NCBI GenBank assembly: GCA_034428455.1
Contig: DAOUHZ010000132.1
Span: forward strand, 1 to 51,566
Origin: Bin87 sp034428455
GTDB lineage: Bacteria; Chloroflexota; Dehalococcoidia; Lucifugimonadales; UBA3495
Reading direction: 5' to 3'
Length of the DNA: 51,566 bases
Part shown: positions 8,382-16,898 of the stretch, piece after piece
How positions within the stretch are numbered: position 1 is the first letter of the stretch
How the letters are laid out: each line of letters opens with the position of its first letter
The notes under the pieces: model-generated
What the model was told of the DNA's origin: nothing
What the model saw: the letters and a program-made list of their open reading frames with translations, nothing else
Database searches by the model: none
Made by a program: the position numbers and the translations under genes

Positions 8382-10133
8382 TCAGCGGCCCATGGCGTAG
8401 GCGTCTCGCCGCAGGTCGGCGCCACCGAACAGACTGCCGCGCTCGCGATCAATCTCGATAGCACACAGGGAGCCCATTCGAGGGGTCCACTCGTTCCACA
8501 CGTCCACGTCGTGGCCGCGCTTGCGGAGGTCGTCGACCACCGACGGTTCGATACGGGACTCGACACCGACCAAGCCGGGCCGGTACGCATGGGGCCAGAA
8601 GGAATTGGGGAAGCTCCACGTGGACGCCCGAGGCGCTTCGATGGCCTGCTGCACGTCCATGCCAAATTCGGCTACGTTCAGGAAGAGTTGCACCATGGAC
8701 TGGGGCTGCACGTCGCCGCCCGGCGTGCCGAAGGGCATCCAGGGTTTGCCATCCTTGAACGCCATCGCCGGATTCGGGGTTAGACGCGGGCGCTTTCCAG
8801 GCGCAAGGCTGGCGGGATGGTCCTCGTCCAGCCAGTTCTGCGCGCCGCGAGCCGACACCATGAAGCCCAAGCCGGACGCAATTGGCGCGCCGCCGAACCC
8901 GTCGCTGGGCGTGGCCGAGAACGCATTGCCCCAGCGATCCACCGCGCAGATATAGGAGGTATCGGCGGACAGCGGGCCGGCCACCGGCTCCGGCTTGCGG
9001 GCGGCGTGGCCGGTTCCGGCCTGGAATGCCCAGGGATCACCGGCATCGGGCATCTCGGGATTGGCCCGGCGGGAGTCGATCTCCCGTCGCCGGATCTCCG
9101 CATACTCCCGGGAGAGCAGGCCGTCCATTGGCACGTCCACGAAATCGGGGTCGCCGTAGTAGGCGTGACGGTCGGCGAAGGCCAGCTTCAGCGCCTCCAG
9201 CACGGTGTGGATGTATTCCGCGGAATTGTGGCCCATACCCTGCAAGTCACAGCCTTCCAGGATGCGCAGGGCGTGGAGGTTCATCGGCCCCTGGCACCAC
9301 GGCCCGCAGGCGTAAACATCGATCCCCTTGTAATCGATCATGGACGGAGCATCCACGCCCACGGAGAAGGTTGCCAGGTCGTTCATGGACAGCCACCCGC
9401 CCTGGCTGCGGATGAACGCGACCATCTCCTCGGCGATGTCACCCTTGTAAAACAGGTCGCGCGCGGCCTGTATGCCGGTCTCACGCCCCTGTCCGGCAGC
9501 GGACCGCTCGGCGTCGATCATGCGCCGGAAGGTGCGGGCCAAGTCGGACTGCACCAGTAGATCGCCAATGCCCAGGGCTTTGCCGCCGGGGTAGAAAATC
9601 TCCATGGTGCTGGTCCACTGGCTGGTGTCGCCCTCGTCGAGGATGATGTTGTCGCCGCTGCTGACCAGGGCGCGGTGCAATGTGGCGGGAATAGGGAAGC
9701 CGTGGGCCGCCAGTTCCAGGGCCGGCGTGACGACCTGCTCGAAGGTCATGGTGCCGTACCGGCTCAGCGAGGTAAGCCAGGCGTCGGGCGCCGCCGGCGT
9801 CACGGTGCGCATCACCCCGTGGGGCATGTCGCCGCCGTGTTCGCGGCGGAAATAATCGATGGACGCTTCGGCCGGCCACCGGCCGAGACCGCTGATCTCC
9901 CGGGTGTCCCCCGTCTCGGCATGGTGGATGATGATGGGCGCCACGCCGCCGAAGCTGGTGTACTGGGGCAGCGTCACGTTGATGACGATGCCGGCGGCCA
10001 CCCCCGCGTCGATGGCGTTACCGCCCTGCTCCAGTATCCGGTAACCGGCCGCGGTTGCCAGGTAGTGACCGGTGCTTACCATGTGGGTAACGCCGCCCAC
10101 CAGCGGGCGGTAGCTTCTGAGTCCCAATGCCAT
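8382..10133 (-). CDS. Gamma-glutamyltransferase family protein
   Basis: A 583-residue Ntn-hydrolase of the gamma-glutamyltranspeptidase family, which cleaves gamma-glutamyl amides such as glutathione after self-processing into two chains. The autocatalytic threonine is Thr392 in SADTSYICAVD, followed by WGNAFSATPSDG. The N-terminal region has ATAAGYRILEQGGNAIDAGVA, the usual start of the large subunit. No clear signal peptide is present, which suggests a cytoplasmic or non-classical member; several such enzymes hydrolyse other gamma-glutamyl compounds or cephalosporin-like amides. The ATG at 10133 is preceded by GGAGGTCACT, so it is preferred over an in-frame ATG 32 codons upstream. It stands alone on the minus strand and ends at a strong terminator. 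Confidence 0.88.
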   Translation of the reverse strand: MALGLRSYRPLVGGVTHMVSTGHYLATAAGYRILEQGGNAIDAGVAAGIVINVTLPQYTSFGGVAPIIIHHAETGDTREISGLGRWPAEASIDYFRREHGGDMPHGVMRTVTPAAPDAWLTSLSRYGTMTFEQVVTPALELAAHGFPIPATLHRALVSSGDNIILDEGDTSQWTSTMEIFYPGGKALGIGDLLVQSDLARTFRRMIDAERSAAGQGRETGIQAARDLFYKGDIAEEMVAFIRSQGGWLSMNDLATFSVGVDAPSMIDYKGIDVYACGPWCQGPMNLHALRILEGCDLQGMGHNSAEYIHTVLEALKLAFADRHAYYGDPDFVDVPMDGLLSREYAEIRRREIDSRRANPEMPDAGDPWAFQAGTGHAARKPEPVAGPLSADTSYICAVDRWGNAFSATPSDGFGGAPIASGLGFMVSARGAQNWLDEDHPASLAPGKRPRLTPNPAMAFKDGKPWMPFGTPGGDVQPQSMVQLFLNVAEFGMDVQQAIEAPRASTWSFPNSFWPHAYRPGLVGVESRIEPSVVDDLRKRGHDVDVWNEWTPRMGSLCAIEIDRERGSLFGGADLRRDAYAMGR

Positions 10134-10276
10134 AGTGACCTCCGCAGCAGGGCTGCGCTTGTTATTGGTTTGCTGTTGGTTGAACGGGAGTATAGGGCAT
10201 TGGGAAGAGGGCTGCCAGATTGCTGGCATTATCCGCTTGCGCTCATGGAGACTGTCAATTTATCATCGCGGCGAGA

Positions 10277-10290
10277 TTACAGTTCTGTAA
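10277..10290. promoter_or_regulatory. Palindrome just upstream of the DNA methylase start
   Basis: TTACAGTTCTGTAA has perfect 6-base arms and lies 12 bases before the methylase ATG. Position and symmetry fit an operator for a dimeric HTH protein; the facing restriction gene encodes such a domain. No matching copy is evident upstream of that gene. Confidence 0.35.
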
Positions 10291-10302
10291 ATTCGTCCTG
10301 CC

Positions 10303-11253
10303 ATGACCGAACTGAAAGCGATAGACGTTACGCAAACTGGCGTTTTTGAGGGGGATTGCTTGGAGTTTATCCCCAATCTTCCCGACGCCAGCATTGATGT
10401 TGTTGTCACCAGCCCGCCCTACTGGGGTCAACGTTCTCCCCGTGGAGGTGTGGGCAACGGCACCGAGGAAGATCCCAGGGAATACGTTGCCTTTTTGGAG
10501 GCGGTATTCACTGCCTTGCTACCCAAGTTGAAGCAGCGCGGCATTGTCTGGCTCAATTTAGGCGATGCCTACAACACGCCTGTAAATTGGGGAGCGAAGG
10601 ATTACAAATACAGTTCGTTGGGGGCTGATAAAAACGGTTTTTCGCCCGAAAACGCGGCCTATACCAAGCCGCGCTTCAAGCGTAAGGCGTTCATTGACAA
10701 GACAACCGGCTGGTTACAGTACGGCAACTTGCTAATGCTTCCGCAACGTCTGCTGATAGCGCTCACCGGATCGGGGTATCTGTACCGCGGCGAAGTTATC
10801 TGGGCCAAGAAGAACCCGATGCCGGAAGGGCGCTGCCGCCGGCCACATCGCAAGCACGAGCCCATATACCTATTGGCCAAAGATGAGCAGCATTCGTTCC
10901 GCGCCGCGCCGCCGGTGCCCAGCGTGTGGGAGTTCGCTAACGAGCACATCCCAGGGCTACAGCACCGCTCACGTTTCCCCATAGAGTTGCCCAGACGCTG
11001 CATTGAAGCCTACGGACAGAGCGGGAGCGACGTGGTGGTGCTAGACCCGTTCTCCGGTTCCGGGTCAACCGGTATAGCAGCGCTGCGACTAGGCTGTACT
11101 TACATCGGATTTGAAATTGACCCGGAGCAGGTTGAAGAGTCAAGGAAAAGGTTGATGCAGATCAAAGAACAGCAAAACCTCAACTCCGGCGAGGCAAACG
11201 ACGTCGTAAAGCCGAAATCAGAAATCGCGAAAAACGGTCGTCTGGATTTGTGA
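10303..11253 (+). CDS. Type II DNA methyltransferase (N4-cytosine type, beta order)
   Basis: A 316-residue amino-methyltransferase. The catalytic motif IV comes first (TSPPYWG at 36-42, typical of cytosine-N4 enzymes) and the AdoMet-binding motif comes late (LDPFSGSGSTG from residue 247), which is beta-class order. The middle carries the target-recognition part, with PHRKHEPIYLLAK matching a common motif of these enzymes. It faces the predicted endonuclease gene, and the two reading frames overlap by 74 bases at their 3' ends. Base composition here is more AT-rich than in flanking genes, which fits horizontal acquisition. An N6-adenine specificity cannot be excluded by sequence alone, but SPPYW favours cytosine N4. 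Confidence 0.85.
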   Translation: MTELKAIDVTQTGVFEGDCLEFIPNLPDASIDVVVTSPPYWGQRSPRGGVGNGTEEDPREYVAFLEAVFTALLPKLKQRGIVWLNLGDAYNTPVNWGAKDYKYSSLGADKNGFSPENAAYTKPRFKRKAFIDKTTGWLQYGNLLMLPQRLLIALTGSGYLYRGEVIWAKKNPMPEGRCRRPHRKHEPIYLLAKDEQHSFRAAPPVPSVWEFANEHIPGLQHRSRFPIELPRRCIEAYGQSGSDVVVLDPFSGSGSTGIAALRLGCTYIGFEIDPEQVEESRKRLMQIKEQQNLNSGEANDVVKPKSEIAKNGRLDL

Positions 11254-12304
11254 AGTCGCATACGAATATCCGGGCATTTGCATCACTATCTTCAGGTGTG
11301 GGCGTCGTATTGCGGTTGTAGGAAAAACAGGCCGAGAAGTGACGGTGTTCCTCGAAGTCTCGCCGCTTGTCGTTCAGTTGGCCATCATCAACATCTCCAA
11401 ACTCGCCACGATTGACCGGCCGAGCTGCGGGGAAACTTTTGACATCCATCGTCCAGAACACGGAAAGATAACCTGCCGCTATCAGTGCTTGGCTCATTGG
11501 CACGTCATCGGTGCGCCTTTCGGCAATGCTGGCTTTCACATGGACCACGCCTAGTAACCTCTCTTCACCGCCAACATCGTAGCAAAGCAGTATATCGGCT
11601 TTATCAGGAACAATACGAGGATCATCAATCCCGCCCAGTAGCGCGGCTTTCTCTGCTTTGCTGCTTATCTTGATGGATAGGCCCTCATGGATAAGGAACG
11701 GCTGATAATGGGCTACCAGGACTCGCTCCAAAGCCCACCCGCTGGTTCGTTTCCAGCTTTGTTCCAAATTGAGCCTAGCATTGACGTCAGGGTGGTTAGA
11801 ACGGTCGCAATAAGCGCGATTGACTAAAAACGTCCAGAGGTCGGATGGGTTGGCTTCCGGCCATGTTCGTACGGCTTCCTGAAACGTTGCCGCTACCGCA
11901 TTCGCCCGCCTGCTACCGGATGCCAATTCGTTGTTAAGCACGTGCACAACCTGGTTGAATTGCGATAAGGTCGCTCCTTGCAGCCGATACTCGGCATCAT
12001 ATTGGTCATACTTGAAAGCGATCATCAGCCCGTCGTCTGTTGCGACGGCGGTAAGCCTATCCGGGGGGTTCGACCTTTCGGCATCATCGCCTATTCCCTC
12101 GAAAAGACGCCCTGGCGCAGTCCCCAACGCCGACGCCAACTGCAAGATGGCGGTCAGGGCCGGGTTGCGCTCCCCACGTTCAATGCCGCCAATGTATGAC
12201 CGATCCAGACTAGCCGCTTCGGCAAGATCCTCTTGGGTCATCCCAAGTGATTCGCGCAGCCGCCGAACGTTGCCGCCGAATTTCAGTTTGCCACAATCAC
12301 GCAT
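11180..12304 (-). CDS. Predicted type II restriction endonuclease with N-terminal HTH domain
   Basis: A 374-residue protein facing the DNA methylase. Residues about 8-65 are an HTH_3 (Cro/C1) domain: VRRLRESLGMTQEDLAEAA, then RSYIGGIERGERNP. The C-terminal half has PDKADILL (233-240) and later VVHVKASIAERRTDD (K257, R262, R263). This recalls the PD...K-x-S/T-x-x-x-R active site of CCGG-cutting enzymes such as BsaWI and NgoMIV, though the residue two before the lysine is His. The start at 12304 places the HTH directly at the N-terminus; a longer open frame upstream is ignored. The HTH could act as a built-in controller protein for the system. Identity as an endonuclease rests on gene context and the partial motif. 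Confidence 0.65.
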   Translation of the reverse strand: MRDCGKLKFGGNVRRLRESLGMTQEDLAEAASLDRSYIGGIERGERNPALTAILQLASALGTAPGRLFEGIGDDAERSNPPDRLTAVATDDGLMIAFKYDQYDAEYRLQGATLSQFNQVVHVLNNELASGSRRANAVAATFQEAVRTWPEANPSDLWTFLVNRAYCDRSNHPDVNARLNLEQSWKRTSGWALERVLVAHYQPFLIHEGLSIKISSKAEKAALLGGIDDPRIVPDKADILLCYDVGGEERLLGVVHVKASIAERRTDDVPMSQALIAAGYLSVFWTMDVKSFPAARPVNRGEFGDVDDGQLNDKRRDFEEHRHFSACFSYNRNTTPTPEDSDANARIFVCDFTNPDDRFSRFLISALRRRLPRRS

Positions 12305-12374
12305 AGTGGGGTATTCTGTTGGCGGTTGCAGGCAGCGTCTAGCGACTAATCGTACCATTTGGAGGGACCCACCC

Positions 12375-13550
12375 ATGTACGACCTGCTCATCAAAGGCGG
12401 CACGGTAATCGATCCCACTCAGAACCTGAACGGCGCATACGACGTGGCGATAGCCGACGGCAAGATAGCCGCGGTGACTTCCGACATCTCGTCCGACGAA
12501 GCCTCGCGCGTCGTTGAGGTGCGGGGCAAGTACGTAACGCCCGGCCTGATCGACCTGCACACCCATGTATACGAAGGCGTGAACGGCAACGGCGTCAACG
12601 CCGACGTGGGCGGCGTGCGCGCCGGCGTCACCACCATGGTGGATGCCGGCAGCAGCGGCTGCGACACCTACGGCGGGTTTCCGGCGCACATCATCCCCAA
12701 CAACGCCACCGAGGTAATCCCCTTCCTGCACATCTGCCGCACTGGTCTGGCCACCACGCCGGACATTTTCTCTCCCAGCAGCATCGACCTGGAGCGGACC
12801 ATCCAGGTGGTTGAGGAGAGCAACGGCACGATCCGCGGGATCAAGGCCCGCATGGTTTCCCCCGCCCTGGAGATCATGGGAATGGAAATGCCCCGCATGG
12901 CCAAGCGGGCGGCCCGCGAGGCCGGCGTGCGTCTCATGGTTCACATCGGCGACACCGAAAAACGCTATCCGGCTGAGGTGATCCGGGATCTGCTTCCCCT
13001 CATGGAGCCGGGCGACATCGTAACCCACTTCTTCACCGCCAATCCGGGCGGAGTGCTGGACAGCGACGGCAACCTGGTGCCCGAAGCGAGGGAGGCCCAC
13101 GAACGCGGCGTCTGGCTGGACACCGCCCACGGGCGCGCCAATTTCAGCTTCGACATCGGCGAGCGGGTGCTGGACCAGGGGGTGGAACCCCACTGCATCA
13201 GCACCGACCTCACCGTGCCCGGTCGCATCCGCACCGTTCACAGCATGACCGAGATGATGACCCGCTTCCTGGCCATGGGCTTCACCCTGGACCGCGTGGT
13301 GGAGATGTGCACCATCAACCCGGCGCGGGCCATCGGCGAGGAGGAGCGGCTGGGCAGCCTGGAAGTGGGCAAGCAGGCCGACGTGTCGGTGCTGGACATC
13401 CAGGACGGCGACTGGGTGGTCTACGACGTGCTGGGCAACGGGCGGCAATCTGAGCGCGCCGTGACCCCGGTGCTGTCGGTGAAACGGGGCGCGGTGTTCG
13501 AAGCCGGCTGGGGTCCCCGACCCTGGGGTTGGGAACCGGACAACGCCTAG
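12375..13550 (+). CDS. Amidohydrolase/deacetylase-family metallohydrolase
   Basis: A 391-residue cyclic-amidohydrolase relative (dihydroorotase/D-aminoacylase type). It begins with the urease-like beta-sandwich strand LIKGGTVIDP, then VTPGLIDLHTHVYEG with the paired metal histidines. It has a probable bridging lysine in IRGIKARMVSP, further histidines in MVHIGD and VTHFFT, and the catalytic aspartate in ISTDLTV. The C-terminal LGSLEVGKQADVSVLD strand closes the sandwich. Length matches the family. The ATG at 12375 follows GGAGGGACCCACCC, a clear ribosome site. It diverges from the restriction gene across a 70-base gap. The exact substrate, an N-acyl amino acid or cyclic imide, is not determinable. 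Confidence 0.85.
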   Translation: MYDLLIKGGTVIDPTQNLNGAYDVAIADGKIAAVTSDISSDEASRVVEVRGKYVTPGLIDLHTHVYEGVNGNGVNADVGGVRAGVTTMVDAGSSGCDTYGGFPAHIIPNNATEVIPFLHICRTGLATTPDIFSPSSIDLERTIQVVEESNGTIRGIKARMVSPALEIMGMEMPRMAKRAAREAGVRLMVHIGDTEKRYPAEVIRDLLPLMEPGDIVTHFFTANPGGVLDSDGNLVPEAREAHERGVWLDTAHGRANFSFDIGERVLDQGVEPHCISTDLTVPGRIRTVHSMTEMMTRFLAMGFTLDRVVEMCTINPARAIGEEERLGSLEVGKQADVSVLDIQDGDWVVYDVLGNGRQSERAVTPVLSVKRGAVFEAGWGPRPWGWEPDNA

Positions 13551-13656
13551 AGGCAATATCCAACGTACGCGAGCAAGGATAAACAGGACTTACTGAATGA
13601 GCATTCAAGGGATCGTGGGCCGCAGGGGCGATGATGCGCTGCGAGAGGATTACAAG

Positions 13657-14577
13657 ATGGTTGAAGTGATTTTGAGTTCCCCCAGGGGGTTCTGCGCCGG
13701 CGTGGTGCGGGCCATCGACGTCGTGGAGGAATGCCTGGAGCGGTTCGGCCCGCCCGTTTATGTCAAGCATCAGATCGTGCACAACCCCTACGTGGTCGCC
13801 GAGTTGGAGCAGAAAGGGGCCATCACGGTGGAGGAGGTCGATGAGGTTCCCGACGGCTCGCTGGTGGTGTTCTCGGCCCACGGATCCCCGCCGGAGGATT
13901 TCGAGAAGGCGGCCGAACGCAACCTCCGGGTCATCGACGCGGTATGCCCGTTGGTGACCCGCGTGCACAACGAGGCCAAGAAGTACCACCGGGAGGGAAA
14001 GCGGGTTCTCCTGGTGGGGCACCAGGGCCATCAGGAAGTCCGCGGGACCATGGGCCAGGCTCCGATGACGCTCATCAACGACTCCGCGCCGCTGGCCGAG
14101 CAGGAAGTCAGCGCCGACATCGACTGGCCGGCGGACACCGAGGTGGCCGTCATCACCCAGACGACCCTGTCCGTGGGAGACACCGCCAACGCCATCGGCG
14201 CCATCCAGGAGCGGTTCCCGGGCGCGGTGGTGCGGAACGATATCTGCTACGCGACCACCAACCGCCAGGACGCGGTGACGCAGATGGCCGGCCTGGTGGA
14301 CGTGGTGCTGGTGATCGGCGCGCAGAATTCGTCGAACTGCAACCGGCTGCGGGAGGTCGCCGAGGCCAACGGAACCCCGGCCTACCTGATCAACGGCCCG
14401 GACGAAATCGACCCGGAATGGCTGGTGGGTTGCCGGAGGGCAGGCATAACTTCAGGGGCATCCACCCCCGAAGTGCTGGTGGAAGCAGTGATCGAAGCGC
14501 TGGACCCGGCCAAAGTCACGCTCCTGGAAGGCGCGGAGGAAGATATCACCTTCACGCTGCCCCGGGAACTGCGGTGA
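13657..14577 (+). CDS. ispH: 4-hydroxy-3-methylbut-2-enyl diphosphate reductase
   Basis: The last enzyme of the MEP isoprenoid pathway, reducing HMBPP to IPP and DMAPP with a [4Fe-4S] cluster. The three cluster cysteines are in SSPRGFCAGVVRA, DAVCPLVTRVH and NDICYATTNRQ. The substrate-binding histidines and the SSNCNRL motif are intact. The start at 13657 gives MVEVILSSPRGFCAG, the conserved family N-terminus, and has GAGAGG eight bases upstream; an in-frame ATG at 13597 would add 20 unconserved residues. The 306-residue length is normal. Its stop overlaps a GTG that probably starts the next gene, so ispH and the PaREP1-hicBA genes may be translated as one operon. Confidence 0.95.
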   Translation: MVEVILSSPRGFCAGVVRAIDVVEECLERFGPPVYVKHQIVHNPYVVAELEQKGAITVEEVDEVPDGSLVVFSAHGSPPEDFEKAAERNLRVIDAVCPLVTRVHNEAKKYHREGKRVLLVGHQGHQEVRGTMGQAPMTLINDSAPLAEQEVSADIDWPADTEVAVITQTTLSVGDTANAIGAIQERFPGAVVRNDICYATTNRQDAVTQMAGLVDVVLVIGAQNSSNCNRLREVAEANGTPAYLINGPDEIDPEWLVGCRRAGITSGASTPEVLVEAVIEALDPAKVTLLEGAEEDITFTLPRELR

Positions 14578-15149
14578 TAATTCTGACGACCACCGAGCAG
14601 CCAAGTGTTGATACGAGCGCCTTACCCATGACCACTGCACCCGAGTTGCCGGAACCCGGCGTTCAAAGTACCGAAGACCGCTGCCAAATCAGTCGGCAGT
14701 TGCTCATCCACGCCCGTGAAGAACTGGCTGCGGGCAGTCGTCTGCAAGCCGGCGAAAAGGCCTGGGGCGCAGTGGTGCAGCCGATGAAAGCCATCGCCGA
14801 GCAACGGGGCTGGCCGCATAAATCCCATCAGGACGTGCGCGAAGTGGCCACCCAAGTCGCAATGGAATACGGCTTCAACCCTGAGCAGTATGATGCCTTG
14901 TCTGAAGCCTATTGGGTCGGCCACCAGAACTTTTACGAAAACTACCACCACGTTGAAGAACTGGCCGCGATGATTGACAAGGTTGAGGAATTGGTTCCGT
15001 ACCTGAACGAGCTGACTGCCGCTCCGCCGCGCCCGTTCACCATCACCAGCAGCAGGCAGTTGCGCCGGCTGCGCCGATTCACCGGCGATGACAGCCTGGA
15101 AATCGGCGACACATCGCCAGTGGGATTTTCACGGAGGGACATATGGTAA
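14574..15149 (+). CDS. PaREP1/HEPN-like helical protein, first gene of a hicBA trio
   Basis: A 191-residue, mostly helical protein. After an unordered N-terminus, residues about 45-145 resemble the PaREP1/HEPN group: LIHAREELAAGSRLQAGEKAWGA, then a HQNFYENYHHVEEL segment. The NFYE core recurs in the protein at 37462-37866. HEPN proteins are often RNases or their decoys; the R-x4-6-H signature is not clearly placed here. GTG at 14574 overlaps the ispH stop as GTGA and has GGGAAC upstream; the alternative is ATG at 14628, with no visible ribosome site. The stop overlaps the hicB ATG by 7 bases. Tight coupling to hicBA suggests one module, possibly a third component. Family assignment is moderate. 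Confidence 0.6.
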   Translation: MIILTTTEQPSVDTSALPMTTAPELPEPGVQSTEDRCQISRQLLIHAREELAAGSRLQAGEKAWGAVVQPMKAIAEQRGWPHKSHQDVREVATQVAMEYGFNPEQYDALSEAYWVGHQNFYENYHHVEELAAMIDKVEELVPYLNELTAAPPRPFTITSSRQLRRLRRFTGDDSLEIGDTSPVGFSRRDIW

Positions 15150-15457
15150 CGACAAGGGACCACTCAGGGTTGGAAAAAGACGACGCAGCGCCCCAGCCCG
15201 AGGAGTTCGAGGTGGCGCTGGTATCCGGCCCCGACGAACCCGGCTATAGCGTCTTTGTACCCGCTCTGCCCGGTTGTGCCAGCGAGGGTGATGATTGGGA
15301 CGAAGCTTTGTATATGATCCAAGGCGCCATCGAACTTTTTTTGGAAAAAGCAGGGCGTCCCTCGGCGGAAGAAGTCCAAGATATGGAGCAGGTAAGGCAG
15401 GATTGGGAACCGCAAGGATACCTGGTGGAAACAGCTGCGGTGTGGGTCAACGGCTGA
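15143..15457 (+). CDS. hicB: HicB-family antitoxin
   Basis: A 104-residue HicB-like antitoxin. The partial RNase-H-like fold is seen as EFEVALVSGPDEPGYSVFVPALPGCASEGD, followed by WDEALYMIQGAIELFLE, the usual helix after the GC(x)seGdT strand. It should neutralise the HicA encoded next. No HTH or ribbon-helix-helix domain is visible at the C-terminus (WEPQGYLVETAAVWVNG), so autoregulation by this protein is uncertain. It overlaps the preceding PaREP1-like gene by 7 bases and its TGA abuts the hicA ATG (TGAATG), so all three are probably translated together. Here the antitoxin precedes the toxin, the reverse of the common hicA-hicB order. Confidence 0.8.
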   Translation: MVTTRDHSGLEKDDAAPQPEEFEVALVSGPDEPGYSVFVPALPGCASEGDDWDEALYMIQGAIELFLEKAGRPSAEEVQDMEQVRQDWEPQGYLVETAAVWVNG

Positions 15458-15784
15458 ATGCCGGTCCCAATCTACAACGTGTCTTTCGGTGAAGCGGTGG
15501 CGGTGTTTCGCAGATTTGGATTTGAAGTAATCAGCCGCCGCCGTCGGGGCCGAGGCAGCCACGTCATATTGTCTAATGGCGAAATAAGCATCACGCTAAC
15601 CGATTGGGGCAGCCGGCCAATGCGTGGACGCACCTTGGGTAACGAGGTGGAACGTGCCGGCATCGACGTTACTGCCTTCCTCTGGGCGCTGGGCCGCCAC
15701 AACCGACGGGGGCACCCGGCGCCTCGCGGCTGGCGGCCCGGTGTGCCGGTTCCGGCAGAGGAGCGCGACCGGGGTAGCAGATGA
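15458..15784 (+). CDS. hicA: HicA-family mRNA interferase toxin
   Basis: A 108-residue HicA-like toxin with the double-stranded-RNA-binding-like fold. The catalytic histidine is His35 in RGRGSHVILSNG, after the helix VAVFRRFGFEVISRR. A second strand and the helix RGRTLGNEVERAGIDVTAFLWAL complete the fold. The C-terminal 25 residues (proline and arginine rich) exceed the usual HicA length of about 60-90. It begins at the base after the hicB stop. HicA cleaves mRNA and tmRNA when free of HicB. Downstream lies a broken vsr gene on the other strand. Confidence 0.8.
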   Translation: MPVPIYNVSFGEAVAVFRRFGFEVISRRRRGRGSHVILSNGEISITLTDWGSRPMRGRTLGNEVERAGIDVTAFLWALGRHNRRGHPAPRGWRPGVPVPAEERDRGSR

Positions 15785-15790
15785 TCAGCG

Positions 15791-16065
15791 TTAACCCCTG
15801 CGGAGCAGTTGCAAGTGCTTCAGCAGGGCGTCCGTATCTTCGCGCAGGCGGCATTCCCACACTGTGAAGACCGTCCAGCCCAGTTCGCGCAACTCGGCGC
15901 TATTGACGGCATCCCGCGCTAAATTACCGTCCAGTTTTCGATTCCAGAAATCCTGATTGACGGCCGGGCGGCGCTACCCCTTGCGACGGTCGTGACCGTG
16001 CCAGAAACAACCCTGCACCAACACAACGGTGTTGTAGCGACGCAGCACCAAGTCGGGCGCGCCGG
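15791..16065 (-). pseudogene. vsr: Remnant of a very-short-patch-repair (Vsr) endonuclease
   Basis: Minus-strand translation from 16065 gives GAPDLVLRRYNTVVLVQGCFWHGH, split here only by position, then RRKG, an in-frame TAG, and on with RPAVNQDFWNRKLDGNLARD and LGWTVFTVWECRLR. These match the Vsr core: the active-site region VxGCFWHxH, the P-x-x-N-x-x-FW segment and the VWEC strand. The gene lacks its N-terminal third (another TAG lies directly upstream at 16066-16068) and is interrupted, so it is not functional as read. Vsr nicks T:G mismatches made by deamination at Dcm-type sites. Its neighbours, an HNH nuclease and a C5-methylase fragment, are the usual company of such genes. Confidence 0.75.
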
Positions 16066-16096
16066 GCTATTTGCGGACGTGAAATATAAAGGCTAC

Positions 16097-16867
16097 TCAC
16101 CCCTGGAAGATATGCTCCCGATGATAAGCCAAAAAATCTCGGCTCGGCGTGAATTTCTCAGGTAATCTGATGTGTCGTCCATCGTAGGCGACGATGGCAG
16201 ATGAGAAAAATTCGCCACTGGTTTCTGCATGATCTCTGGACACTTGGACGGTCATATCATCTTTGATGGTAAGCAAGCCAGCATCAAACGCTTTATGATG
16301 CAACACTGATAGCAAGAGGCCGTTGCGGGGATTTGTTCGGTTCGCCCTGTCGCGTTGCCACGGGACGATATGGCTGGCCTGGAGCAACACAGGAATCGCA
16401 AGCCCTGTGATGCAGCACTGCTCGTTGTAGGCGCTCATCACAGCCGCGCGGAAGAATCGTTGCCCGATGCGAGTAGTGGCCCGTACAACCCGGTCTTCAC
16501 CAATAGGCAAGTCGTCATAGTCCGGCATGACTGGTTCAACAGCAGGTTCAGGCATCGCCTCTGTCGCTAGCAAGGCCTGTTCGCACTCGACGGGAAAGCG
16601 TTCCCAATCGCTGGTCATTTCCTCCCACATCGCCCGGTCGTTGGCGGACGCGGCCCGTAGCCCCTTATGGCCTTGGGATGTAACCGCAGGGTCCAGACTG
16701 GCGATGTTGTCCATCTTCATGGACAAGGCTGCCGACGTCCTGCCAATAGCGGCGGCCACCCGGATAATGTCGGGATGCCGCGAGTTGATCCTGGTAAAGG
16801 GAATCCGGCAATACATCGCAAACGCCACCAACAATTGCTGGCGCGTCCAGTTCATTCTTGGAGGCAT
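16097..16867 (-). CDS. HNH endonuclease (HNH_2 type), probable restriction enzyme
   Basis: A 256-residue protein with a C-terminal HNH nuclease domain: CCITG (151-155), LLQASHIVPW (His166), NPRNGLLLSVLHHKAFD (Asn182, His190/191). The N-terminal part (LLVAFAMYCRIPFTRI) resembles the leader helices of HNH restriction proteins that pair with C5-methylases. Length and architecture are intact. It lies between a broken vsr and fragments of a C5-methylase, so this is probably the surviving nuclease of a decayed restriction-modification system. If it still cuts, a protective methylase must be elsewhere. ATG at 16867 is used; ATG four codons on is also possible. AT content is raised compared with the flanks. 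Confidence 0.8.
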   Translation of the reverse strand: MPPRMNWTRQQLLVAFAMYCRIPFTRINSRHPDIIRVAAAIGRTSAALSMKMDNIASLDPAVTSQGHKGLRAASANDRAMWEEMTSDWERFPVECEQALLATEAMPEPAVEPVMPDYDDLPIGEDRVVRATTRIGQRFFRAAVMSAYNEQCCITGLAIPVLLQASHIVPWQRDRANRTNPRNGLLLSVLHHKAFDAGLLTIKDDMTVQVSRDHAETSGEFFSSAIVAYDGRHIRLPEKFTPSRDFLAYHREHIFQG

Positions 16868-16898
16868 GGCATACTACTCTTGTAGCGATACACCAACG

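Noticed and set aside
12339..13556. Minus-strand frame of about 405 codons opposite the amidohydrolase
   Set aside because: Shadow of the 12375-13550 gene caused by high GC at third positions; no motif, very high His and Gly.
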